NCBI GenBank assembly: GCA_025463565.1
Contig: JAODAT010000008.1
Span: forward strand, 1 to 35,524
Length of the DNA stretch: 35,524 bases
From: Microbacteriaceae bacterium
Lineage (GTDB): Bacteria; Actinomycetota; Actinomycetes; Actinomycetales; Microbacteriaceae
Direction: 5' to 3'
The notes beneath the pieces are model-generated. The model searched no databases. It saw only the letters and a list, made by a program, of their open reading frames with translations, and had not been told where the DNA came from. Position 1 is the stretch's first letter; each line of letters opens with the position of its first letter. Below are positions 1 through 6,597 of this stretch, piece after piece. The translations under genes and the position numbers were made by a program.

Positions 1-2428
1 TGAGCCACTTGTGGGCGCAGACCTCGAACTGGGCCGTCTCGACGGCGTCGTTTTCGGTGGTGACCCGCTCGATGTGGCCGTACTGGATCTCGCACTTTGC
101 GGTGCCGCCGAAGTGGGTCGGACGGAACTCCGCCCGCAGCATCCGGTGCTTCTCGTGCCAGTCGACCTCGGTGTGGAACGTGACGACCGGGCTGTCGGCC
201 TCGAGCACGATCTGCTGCGTGATGGTGACGCGGCGTGATCGATGCACCTGCGTGCGGATGACCCGCGGTCCGTCGATGATCGTTCCGGTGTGGCCCATTC
301 GGATAGTGCGCGGCGTGGTCTTCGCGTAGTCCTGTTTAATGTCCCAGGCGTCGAACGGAAACTGGTACGGGTCGCGGTGCAGCACCAGCCGGTTGAGTCC
401 GCCGCCGGCGTGCTCGGCGCCTTCGGCATCGAGGCAGGAGACGATCTCGCCCGACGGGCCGAACCGCACGGTCAGCATCGCGTTGCTCATCGAGTCGTCG
501 GTGAAGGCCGGGGTGGCGTACCCGCTCGCGGGCTCGATCGCCGCCGCGGAGTACGGGGCCAGCTCGGCGACCTGCCAGTCACCGCCGACCTTCAGGTATT
601 CGCGACGGGGGAACGAGGTGAGGTTGACCGCGGTCGGTCGATCGCCCTTCGAAAGGCGACCGAGCAGCCCGGTCGAGTAGTCGTGAAGCGCTTCCCCGAC
701 GCGGCGGTAGGTGGCGACCGCCTCACGGTTGACCCGCTCGATCGATGAGCCGGGCAGGATGTCGTGAAACTGGTTGAGCAGCACCTCACGCCAGTGGGCT
801 TCGAGGTCCGCGCGGCTGTCGACCCCGGCGATGACGGCGAGCGCCTCGGCCTCGTGGAGGGCGCGCTCCGAGCGCCGGTTGTACTTCTTGATATCGGCCT
901 GCGTCGTGTACGTGCCCTGGTGGGTCTCCAGGTACAGCTCGCCCACGTGGGTGTGGCCGACATCCAGGGTCTCAAGATGGCGAAAGAAGGTGTCTGCGGT
1001 CGAATACTCGACCTTGGGCAGGCCTCGCAGGTCATGTTCTCGCCCGGTCACCTCGAGGTGCACCTCGCCGGGACCGCCTCCGCCATCGCCGGCGCCGTAG
1101 ACGAGCAGCGCGGCGCCGAGCGCCTTCTCCGGGTAGCGGGCCAGGCCGCGAAACAGCCCGTCGGCGGCGCCGCGGCTGTTGTAGTCGCCCTCCGGCGGCA
1201 TGTGCACGAGCACCGTCGACCCGTCGATGCCCTGCCAGTGGAAGGTGCGGTGCGGAAAGTCGTTCACCTTGTTCCAGGCGAGCTTGATGGTCTGGAACCA
1301 GTCCATGCCGCTCTTCTTCAGGATCTGCGGCAGGTTGCCGTTGTAGCCGAAGGTGTCGGGAAGCCAGCAGAGCCGCAGGTCGTCGGGCGCGATGCCGAAC
1401 TCGTCCTGAAGGAATCGCCGACCCATCACGGCCTGCCGCACCAGCGATTCGCCATTCGGCAGGTTGGTGTCGGGCTCCACCCAGAACGTGCCCTGCAGTT
1501 CGATGCGACCGGCGGCGACCGCCTTCTTCAGCCGCTCGAACAGCGCCGGCTGCTCCTGTTTCATCCACCACATCTGCTGCGGCTGGCTAGTGCCGTAGAG
1601 GTAGCCGTCCCGCTGGTCGACGGCGTTGAGGGCCTTCGTGTACGTGCGGGCGGCCTTGCGACGGGTCTCGCGCAGCGGCCAGAGCCACGCCATGTCGAGG
1701 TGACCGTGGCCGATCGCGCTATAAACGAAGTCGTCGGTCGACGGCCGCGAGAGCTGCTCGGCCAGCACCGCCCTCGCGCCCGCGACGTCACCGGCACTGT
1801 AGAGGGCGAACGCCGCTTTCAGCGCGGTGCGCAGGTCGCCCTCGAGCGCCGCGTCGTCGGTGTGTCCGGCCAGCACCAGCAGGGTGAGGTAGTCGTAATA
1901 GAGGTCGTAGACGGCGTCGTCCCGGGTGACGAGCCGGGCACCGTGATAGATGCCCTTGCCGTACGGATAGAGGAGGATACCGTTGTACGCGACATCGACG
2001 TAGAACTCCACTCGACCACTCGACAGATCCACGTGCTGCACGGGCCGATACGTGCCGCCGCTATGCGGCAGGTCGCCCTGCAGGAAGACGGTGCTCACCG
2101 AATCGAGAACTGTGCCGTCCGGCGCGTATGCCAACCCTTCGCCCCGGATGCCGAGCATGACTGTCGCGCTGTCGACGCCGGTCGGCAGGTCGCCCGTGAT
2201 GCGCAACCACGCGCAGTCGAGCTTCTTTCCCCACGCGGCACCGCCCCGCAAGGGAGTGAACGCGGAGCGCTCCAGCTCGGCAAAGGGGATCGGCTCAGCC
2301 GATCGCACGATCTCGGCCGAGAGCGGCGCGATAGTGCGATAGATGCGGCGCCGGATGCGCATGAGCCGCCGGTACTCCCGGGGCTGCTCCGCGCGAAGTC
2401 CGAACAGCCAGGCGGCGAACCCGCGCAT
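1..2428 (-). CDS. alpha-mannosidase, glycoside hydrolase family 38 (3' end beyond window)
   Basis: Retaining alpha-mannosidase that should hydrolyse alpha-mannosides from glycans; no signal peptide is seen, so probably cytoplasmic. Reading the minus strand gives an open frame that runs off the left edge. An N-terminal region of about 240 residues leads into the GH38 catalytic domain with HGHLDMAWLWP (Zn-binding His and Asp245), then WLPDTFGYN holding the expected nucleophile Asp358, a GDGGGGP segment, and NQFHDILPGSSI closing the catalytic part. The C-terminal beta domain begins in the window and ends at CAHKWL at the edge. About 809 of the usual roughly 1000 residues are present. The start at 2428 is preferred because GAAGGG lies about 10 nt upstream; an in-frame ATG at 2464 would add 12 residues but has no Shine-Dalgarno. 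The gene is divergent from the LCP gene. Family assignment is firm; the natural substrate is not known. Confidence 0.93.
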   Translation of the reverse strand, partial: MRGFAAWLFGLRAEQPREYRRLMRIRRRIYRTIAPLSAEIVRSAEPIPFAELERSAFTPLRGGAAWGKKLDCAWLRITGDLPTGVDSATVMLGIRGEGLAYAPDGTVLDSVSTVFLQGDLPHSGGTYRPVQHVDLSSGRVEFYVDVAYNGILLYPYGKGIYHGARLVTRDDAVYDLYYDYLTLLVLAGHTDDAALEGDLRTALKAAFALYSAGDVAGARAVLAEQLSRPSTDDFVYSAIGHGHLDMAWLWPLRETRRKAARTYTKALNAVDQRDGYLYGTSQPQQMWWMKQEQPALFERLKKAVAAGRIELQGTFWVEPDTNLPNGESLVRQAVMGRRFLQDEFGIAPDDLRLCWLPDTFGYNGNLPQILKKSGMDWFQTIKLAWNKVNDFPHRTFHWQGIDGSTVLVHMPPEGDYNSRGAADGLFRGLARYPEKALGAALLVYGAGDGGGGPGEVHLEVTGREHDLRGLPKVEYSTADTFFRHLETLDVGHTHVGELYLETHQGTYTTQADIKKYNRRSERALHEAEALAVIAGVDSRADLEAHWREVLLNQFHDILPGSSIERVNREAVATYRRVGEALHDYSTGLLGRLSKGDRPTAVNLTSFPRREYLKVGGDWQVAELAPYSAAAIEPASGYATPAFTDDSMSNAMLTVRFGPSGEIVSCLDAEGAEHAGGGLNRLVLHRDPYQFPFDAWDIKQDYAKTTPRTIRMGHTGTIIDGPRVIRTQVHRSRRVTITQQIVLEADSPVVTFHTEVDWHEKHRMLRAEFRPTHFGGTAKCEIQYGHIERVTTENDAVETAQFEVCAHKWL

Positions 2429-2478
2429 CCGTTCCGTCCCTTCGCCCGGCTCCGGTCCCGTCATTGGGACTGGAAAGT

Positions 2479-2501
2479 CAGCCTAACGTGCACGCAGGCT
2501 G
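2479..2501. promoter_or_regulatory. palindrome in the divergent GH38/LCP promoter region
   Basis: CAGCCT and AGGCTG form 6-bp arms around an 11-nt centre that contains GTGCAC. The site sits in the 70-100 nt gap between two divergent genes, and TAGGCT on the minus strand could be a -10 box for the mannosidase gene. A shared operator is possible; no cognate regulator is adjacent. Confidence 0.3.
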
Positions 2502-2534
2502 GCCGAATTCTCGGCTGGTACCCTTATCAGCGCC

Positions 2535-3788
2535 ATGAGCGATCTCCGACCACGCCAGAACAGCAGCCCCGCCGTCACCGCTATCGCCCGTCACGGCAGG
2601 TTGCGTCGGTCGAACCCGGCGCTGGCCGTGCTGAAGATCATCGGTGTCGCGCTCGCCGTGGTGCTTGTGGCCGCCGTCTCGGTGACCGCCATCACTCTCA
2701 ACCAGTTTCAGAGCAACATCAAGACCGTGCACCTGGTCGGGGAGACCCAGGGTCCTCCGCCGAGCCTCGGATCATTTGAGGGTGGGTTCAACATTCTCAT
2801 CGTGGGCAGCGACACGCGCGCCGGCCAGGGCGGCATCGGCGGCACGTCTGACGGCGGTGTGCTGAATGACGTGACTATGCTCGTGCACGTTTCGCAAGAC
2901 CAGACCAATGCCGTCGCTGTCAGTATTCCGCGCGACATGGTCGTGCCCATTCCGGCGTGCCCCCGTGAAGATGGCAAGGGCAACTACTCTTCGATGTCGG
3001 CCATGCCGATCAACAACACCTTGGCGTATGGCGGGCTGGCGTGCACGGTTGTCACCGTCAAAGCGCTCACCGGCCTCGACATTCCTTTCGCTGCGCTCAT
3101 CACCTTCGAGGGCGTCATCGCGATGTCCGATGCCGTCGGTGGCGTGCCAGTGTGCGTGAACGGGCCGCTCAACGATCCTTATACCGGCATCACGATCGCG
3201 AAGGCCGGTACATACACGTTGTCCGGCGCGGATGCCCTGGCCTTCCTGCGCAGCCGTCACGGAGTGGGCGATGGCAGCGACCTCGGTCGCATCAGCTCCC
3301 AGCAGGTGTACCTCTCGTCTCTTGTGCGCACCGTGAAGAGCAACGACACCCTCAGCAACCCAGCCAAGCTGTACGGCATCGCACAGGCGGCGACCACGAA
3401 CATGACCCTGTCCGACAGCCTGAAGAACCTCAACACAATGGTCTCGCTCGCGCTGGTGTTGAAGAAGATTCCCGAGAACAGGATCACCTTCGTGCAGTAT
3501 CCGGGCACGACCGGCGTCGGCGGTGTCTACAGCGGAAAGGTCGCCCCCCTCGTTCCGGAGGCGGCGGCGCTATTCCAGGCGATCAAGGATGACCAGCCCT
3601 TCAGCCTCGATTCGGGCACAGGTCGCGGGTCGGTCCAAAACCCGAACGCACCCATCGCCACGGCGTCTGCCTCGCCGAGTGCTTCGGCGTCTGCAGACCC
3701 GGGCTCGACATCCGCCGCCGCTCCCGTGCTTCCAGGCGTTCTCGGCCAGACGGCGGCGGACTACACCTGCTCGAAGGTAAACAACTAG
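2535..3788 (+). CDS. LytR-CpsA-Psr (LCP) family cell-wall polymer ligase
   Basis: LCP proteins transfer undecaprenyl-phosphate-linked glycopolymers onto peptidoglycan at the outer face of the membrane. The 417-residue product has a basic cytoplasmic N-terminus, one membrane segment at about residues 30-55, and an LCP domain from about 83 to 310. Visible motifs are NILIVGSDTR, LNDVTMLVHV, VSIPRDMVV with the conserved Arg, and LAFLRSRHGVGDGSDLGR, the Arg-rich motif expected to bind the pyrophosphate. The C-terminal 60 residues are a Ser/Ala/Pro-rich linker and a short tail with one Cys; there is no LytR_C domain. The ATG at 2535 has no good Shine-Dalgarno, but the next in-frame starts would remove the membrane anchor. 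It is divergent from the GH38 gene and followed by a strong terminator. Which polymer it attaches cannot be told from sequence. Confidence 0.93.
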   Translation: MSDLRPRQNSSPAVTAIARHGRLRRSNPALAVLKIIGVALAVVLVAAVSVTAITLNQFQSNIKTVHLVGETQGPPPSLGSFEGGFNILIVGSDTRAGQGGIGGTSDGGVLNDVTMLVHVSQDQTNAVAVSIPRDMVVPIPACPREDGKGNYSSMSAMPINNTLAYGGLACTVVTVKALTGLDIPFAALITFEGVIAMSDAVGGVPVCVNGPLNDPYTGITIAKAGTYTLSGADALAFLRSRHGVGDGSDLGRISSQQVYLSSLVRTVKSNDTLSNPAKLYGIAQAATTNMTLSDSLKNLNTMVSLALVLKKIPENRITFVQYPGTTGVGGVYSGKVAPLVPEAAALFQAIKDDQPFSLDSGTGRGSVQNPNAPIATASASPSASASADPGSTSAAAPVLPGVLGQTAADYTCSKVNN

Positions 3789-3789
3789 C

Positions 3790-3856
3790 AATCGCGAGGT
3801 GCCCAAGAATGTCGTGAATTCGCGAGAATCACGACATTCTTGGGCACCTCGCGATT
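3790..3856. repeat. 28-bp perfect inverted repeat 3' of the LCP gene
   Basis: Arms at 3790-3817 and 3829-3856 are exact reverse complements (28 of 28) around an 11-nt loop. The arm begins AATCGCGAGGTGCCC and ends GTCGTGA. The repeat starts 2 nt after the LCP stop codon. There is no T-tract directly after it, and a normal terminator follows at 3862, so it is better read as an intergenic palindromic repeat or mobile hairpin than as the terminator itself. Confidence 0.9.
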
Positions 3857-3861
3857 AAACC

Positions 3862-3906
3862 GGAGGCCGCCCCGCGCATACCCAGTGCCGGGACGGCCTC
3901 CTTTTT
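3862..3906 (+). terminator. rho-independent terminator of the LCP gene
   Basis: GGAGGCCG (3862-3869) pairs with CGGCCTCC (3894-3901) and is followed directly by TTTTT. It would end the LCP transcript after the long inverted repeat. Confidence 0.85.
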
Positions 3907-3986
3907 CCTCGGCAGCGACCCGAAATTCTCGCTGCTGAGAGGGGGCACTGGCCGGCCCCGTGGGTATCAAGGGACCGGCCAGGCGT

Positions 3987-4133
3987 CTAACGGCGCGTCG
4001 GCCGGGTTCGGGCGCGGTGGCGCAGCGCGAGGTAGGAGACGGCGAGCGCGAGCACGACGAAACCGAAAATGATCGCGACGATGCTGAGGGACTCGTAAAC
4101 AGGTGAAAAGGTCACCGAAGATGAACTGGGCAT
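3987..4133 (-). CDS. possible small single-pass membrane protein (48 aa)
   Basis: From the ATG at 4133 the frame encodes 48 residues: a Ser-rich N-terminus, one strongly hydrophobic segment of about 22 residues (LSIVAIIFGFVVLALAVSY) and an Arg-rich tail ending PTRR, an N-out/C-in type topology by the positive-inside rule. The frame is open upstream to 4283 but that part looks non-coding. AAGG lies 11 nt before the ATG. No homologue is recognised. It fills part of the roughly 425-nt gap between the LCP terminator and the tRNA-Ser gene; apart from it I see only hydrophilic out-of-frame sequence there. Confidence 0.4.
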   Translation of the reverse strand: MPSSSSVTFSPVYESLSIVAIIFGFVVLALAVSYLALRHRARTRPTRR

Positions 4134-4313
4134 ACGGGTAGCTGCCTTGCGGGAATGAACACACGGGGGGTCAACCGGGGCGTTCGGGTGCTGACCGGTT
4201 CTAGTGCTCGGGAACACTCTATTTGTCCCCCATTGCGCCGACAAGCCATTCCCCGATCCAATTTGTCTGAATCTCGGGCACAACGCCGTGCCGCTATGCT
4301 GGATGACGCAACG

Positions 4314-4404
4314 GGAGACGTCGCATAGTTCGGCCTAGTGCACCACCCTGCTAAGGTGGAGAGGGGTTTACACTCCTCCGTGGGTTCAAATCCCACCGTC
4401 TCCG
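4314..4404 (+). tRNA. tRNA-Ser (anticodon GCT)
   Basis: Acceptor arms GGAGACG and CGTCTCC pair perfectly with discriminator G at 4404. The anticodon loop CTGCTAA sits on the stem CCACC/GGTGG and gives anticodon GCT. There is a long variable arm (GAGGGG...CTCCTC), as in class II tRNAs, and a T-arm GTGGGTTCAAATCCCAC. No CCA is encoded. TATGCT at 4295-4300 is a plausible -10 box. Confidence 0.95.
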
Positions 4405-4499
4405 CTCTGTTCTCTCACTGGCAATCTGGCGCCACCTCGTCGGCACGCAGTCGGCGAACAGGTTTGCGCGACGCACGCTGCGGGTGCAGAGTAAGCGCC

Positions 4500-5138
4500 G
4501 TGCTGCCCTCATCCGCCGATCACATTGCGAGCCTCGTCTCGTCGCTCATCGAAACCGCCGACAGCACGGGTGAGCGGATCATGGTGGGAATCGTTGGCAC
4601 CCCGGGGACCGGAAAATCGACGGTCGCGGAGTATGTGGTCGAGCAGCTCCCGGCAGGGAGCAGCGTCATAGTTCCGATGGATGGCTTCCATCTCGCGAAT
4701 GCTGTGTTGGAGGGCACTCCTCTGCGCGACCGGAAGGGCGCGATCGACACCTTCGACCCGTTCGGCTACGTCTCACTTCTCGAGCGAATTCGACGGGGAG
4801 ACGAGGATGTTGTCTACGCACCGTCCTATCGACGCGGGCTGGAGGAGCCGATCGCCGCATCCATCGCTGTTGCCCGGAGCGCCCGATTCGTTATCACCGA
4901 GGGCAACTATCTGCTGTCTTCGGAGGAGCCCTGGTGCCGCATTCGCTCGCTTCTCGACCAGACCTGGTACGTCGAGGTCGATGAAGTCGTCCGCGTGCAG
5001 AGGCTGATCGCTCGGCACGAGCGGTTCGGGATGAGTCACGACGAGGCCGTTGCCTGGGCACGCAGCACGGACGAGGCCAACGCCCGATACGTGGAGAGCA
5101 CCAGGTCGCGCGCGGACGTCACGGTCGAGTGGTTCTGA
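4500..5138 (+). CDS. P-loop nucleoside/nucleotide kinase family protein (FrcK/PRK09270-like)
   Basis: A 212-residue cytoplasmic P-loop kinase of the uridine-kinase/pantothenate-kinase-like superfamily. The Walker A motif GTPGTGKST is at about residues 32-40, followed by the family motif MDGFHLAN, then RKGAIDTFDPFGY, a region resembling VVYAPSYRRGLEEPI, and a Walker-B-like VITEGNYLL with the loop that follows. A C-terminal RLIARHERFG helix and the basic/Asn motif EANARYVEST complete the fold. Members related to FrcK are often annotated as fructose-uptake kinases, but the substrate cannot be assigned from sequence. The GTG at 4500 gives the usual family length; the ATG at 4581 would start only just before the P-loop. 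The gene lies 96 nt after the tRNA-Ser and stands alone. Confidence 0.82.
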   Translation: MLPSSADHIASLVSSLIETADSTGERIMVGIVGTPGTGKSTVAEYVVEQLPAGSSVIVPMDGFHLANAVLEGTPLRDRKGAIDTFDPFGYVSLLERIRRGDEDVVYAPSYRRGLEEPIAASIAVARSARFVITEGNYLLSSEEPWCRIRSLLDQTWYVEVDEVVRVQRLIARHERFGMSHDEAVAWARSTDEANARYVESTRSRADVTVEWF

Positions 5139-5173
5139 CCTGAGCTGATTCGGCACCAATTCCCTCCCCCCTT

Positions 5174-5195
5174 TCGGGGCGTAACCGTGCCCCGA
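5174..5195 (+). terminator. GC-rich hairpin after the kinase gene
   Basis: TCGGGGC (5174-5180) and GCCCCGA (5189-5195) pair around an 8-nt loop, 35 nt after the kinase stop. There is no T-tract, so termination would be weak. It directly precedes the tandem GGGTTAA array and might instead belong to that regulatory region. Confidence 0.4.
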
Positions 5196-5197
5196 CA

Positions 5198-5228
5198 GGG
5201 TGAATCGGAGGGTTAGGCCAAGGGTTAA
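5198..5228 (+). promoter_or_regulatory. tandem 12-nt direct repeat array A (GGGTTAA heptamers)
   Basis: Three heptamers follow each other at an exact 12-nt period: GGGTGAA (5198), GGGTTAG (5210) and GGGTTAA (5222). The array begins 282 nt and ends 252 nt upstream of the start codon of the surface operon at 5480 and points towards it. Matching arrays lie at 31248-31279 (minus), 31372-31402, 31602-31632 and 34887-34917. Direct repeats of about one helical turn are the usual target of OmpR/PhoB-type or SARP-type regulators; which protein binds here is unknown. Confidence 0.7.
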
Positions 5229-5233
5229 TTCGA

Positions 5234-5479
5234 GCCTTTTCGCGCCTTTGCCGCGCGCGCTCGATGCCGCTGAAACCATTCTTGTGTCCGAAGTGAACGT
5301 CCGCATTTTGGGGGACTTCCCGCTTACCGGCGGGGAAACGTTCGCATCACACAGAGGGGACCCGGGGGTCGCTGCCCGAGTGTTGATCCGCCGTTGGCGG
5401 ACCAGCGCTCGGCAGCCAAATCACAGGACCCATGTGAACAGGGCGCACCACCGGTGCGCGTCAACCACAAGGGAGAGAA
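5234..5479 (+). promoter_or_regulatory. structured leader A upstream of the surface-protein operon
   Basis: 246 nt without a credible gene. It contains a 25-nt segment at 5296-5320 that is 20/25 identical to 31700-31724 and lies 74 nt from the start of the last heptamer in both places. A small hairpin GACC-CGGG-GGTC is at 5359-5370. Directly after it is a larger hairpin at 5371-5416, with outer stem GCTGC(C)CGAG/CTCGGCAGC, a symmetric internal loop, and inner stem TCCGCC-GTT-GGCGGA. The same small-then-large hairpin order recurs in leaders B and C with different base pairs. A good Shine-Dalgarno (AAGGGAGAG) precedes the ATG at 5480. Read as a candidate regulatory RNA; no known class recognised. 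Confidence 0.55.
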
Positions 5480-5944
5480 ATGCGTAAGAGAACAAAAATC
5501 GTCGCGGTCGTCGCCATCAGCGTGGTGCTCGCGGGCACCGCAACGGCCGCCTTCGCGTACTGGTCCGCTCTCGGATACGGCGGCGGCCAGGCGATCACCG
5601 GCCAGGCGAGCCTCGCAATGGAGGCCGTACAGGAAGTGGCCATCTCCGACCTGGGCCCGGGCGTAGCCCCCGAGACCCTGTCGGGCGACTTCACCAACAG
5701 CGGCGGCCCCGCATATGTCACGAGCGTCACCGCGAGCATCATCGATGTTCAGGGCGGGTTGGGCGCCTGCGACGTCTCCGACTACGTCATCACCGACCCG
5801 ATCATGCTGGTCGGCGCCGAGATTCCGAACGGGCAGAACCAGGGCTCGTGGAGTGGCGCGACCATCGCGTTCGTGGACAACCCGCTTGTGAACCAGGACG
5901 GCTGCCAGGGCGCCGTGGTCGACATCGAATACGACATCGCCTAA
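5480..5944 (+). CDS. small exported protein, TasA/SipW-substrate-like fold
   Basis: 154 residues with a clear signal peptide (KRTK basic start, hydrophobic core, likely cleavage after AFA at residues 25-27, before YW). The mature part of about 127 residues is acidic and glycine-rich with a conserved-looking pattern: FTNSGG, a Cys in GACDVSDYVI, and a second Cys in NQDGCQGAVVDIEY. The AFAYW start of the mature chain resembles small exported actinobacterial proteins related to TasA/camelysin, which can form surface fibres; that relation is a weak inference. The next gene shares the same Cys/DYV/CxGA pattern. It is the first gene of the surface operon, has a strong Shine-Dalgarno, and is preceded by the structured leader. 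No signal peptidase gene of the SipW type is nearby. Confidence 0.75.
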   Translation: MRKRTKIVAVVAISVVLAGTATAAFAYWSALGYGGGQAITGQASLAMEAVQEVAISDLGPGVAPETLSGDFTNSGGPAYVTSVTASIIDVQGGLGACDVSDYVITDPIMLVGAEIPNGQNQGSWSGATIAFVDNPLVNQDGCQGAVVDIEYDIA

Positions 5945-5967
5945 ACAGCGCCATCGGGGGATGAGCA

Positions 5968-6597
5968 GTGGTTGCTTTGGAGGGTGCGTCGGCCGAGCCG
6001 CAACGTCGGCGCCGTCGGCGCGCCCTCCTGGTCACCCTGCTCATCGTCTTGATTGCCGTCGGCGTGCTGTTCGCGGCATTCGTCGTGCGTGATGGATTCG
6101 ACGGAGGCAGCTCTACGAGCCATGGCAGCGGCAGCAACGCGAGCGGCGCCGGCGGGCTGCCGAAGGGCGTAGCAGGTAACGCAAACGATGGCGGGGAGGG
6201 CGGCGGCCTCGCGAACATCGACTCCAATACCCCGCTGGTGTTGGGAGGGGATGCCAGCAGTCTCCTCATCCCGGGGAGCACTTCGCCTATCAACATCAGC
6301 ATCACGAATCGCACCAGCCACCCCGCAACTCTGACCGGGCTACACGCCTCCATTGCCTCGGTAACGGCGCCGCTGGCAACGACACGATACCCCTGCAACA
6401 CGAACGACTACGTGGTCAACCAGTTTGTACCAGGTCGCAGTTTCGTCGCTCCGGCGCTCAGCACGGTCACCCTCTCCAGCCTCGGATTCGCCCGGTCCGC
6501 GTGGCCGAGCATCACCATGACCGCGTCCGCAACCGACCAGCGAGGCTGCGCGGGCGCGACGGTGTCGCTGGTCTACCAAACGACAGAGACGCACTGA
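5968..6597 (+). CDS. membrane-anchored protein with the same C-terminal domain as its upstream neighbour
   Basis: 209 residues starting at a GTG 23 nt after the previous stop, with GGGG 11-7 nt upstream. An Arg-rich stretch (RRRRRR) precedes one membrane segment at about residues 17-40, which may be a signal anchor or an uncleaved signal. A Gly/Ser/Asn-rich linker follows to about residue 85. The C-terminal 115 residues (INISITNRTSHP..., CNTNDYVV, TDQRGCAGATVSLVY) line up with the 5480 product, including both Cys residues. The stop overlaps the start of the giant surface protein gene by one base (TGATG), so translation is probably coupled. Likely an envelope-tethered partner or assembly factor for the surface proteins; the exact role is unknown. 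Confidence 0.72.
   Translation: MVALEGASAEPQRRRRRRALLVTLLIVLIAVGVLFAAFVVRDGFDGGSSTSHGSGSNASGAGGLPKGVAGNANDGGEGGGLANIDSNTPLVLGGDASSLLIPGSTSPINISITNRTSHPATLTGLHASIASVTAPLATTRYPCNTNDYVVNQFVPGRSFVAPALSTVTLSSLGFARSAWPSITMTASATDQRGCAGATVSLVYQTTETH

Noticed and set aside
764..2779. Long plus-strand open frame of 671 codons
   Set aside because: It is antisense to the GH38 gene, whose catalytic motifs are clear on the minus strand; its own translation has no domain and is rich in Arg/Val/Gly as expected for a shadow frame.
5198..5228. Similarity of GGGTGAATC to the c-di-AMP (ydaO/rpf) riboswitch element
   Set aside because: The other obligatory elements of that class, such as the CAGCTAACC segment and the GGACCC-containing core in the right order, were not found in leader A, B or C.
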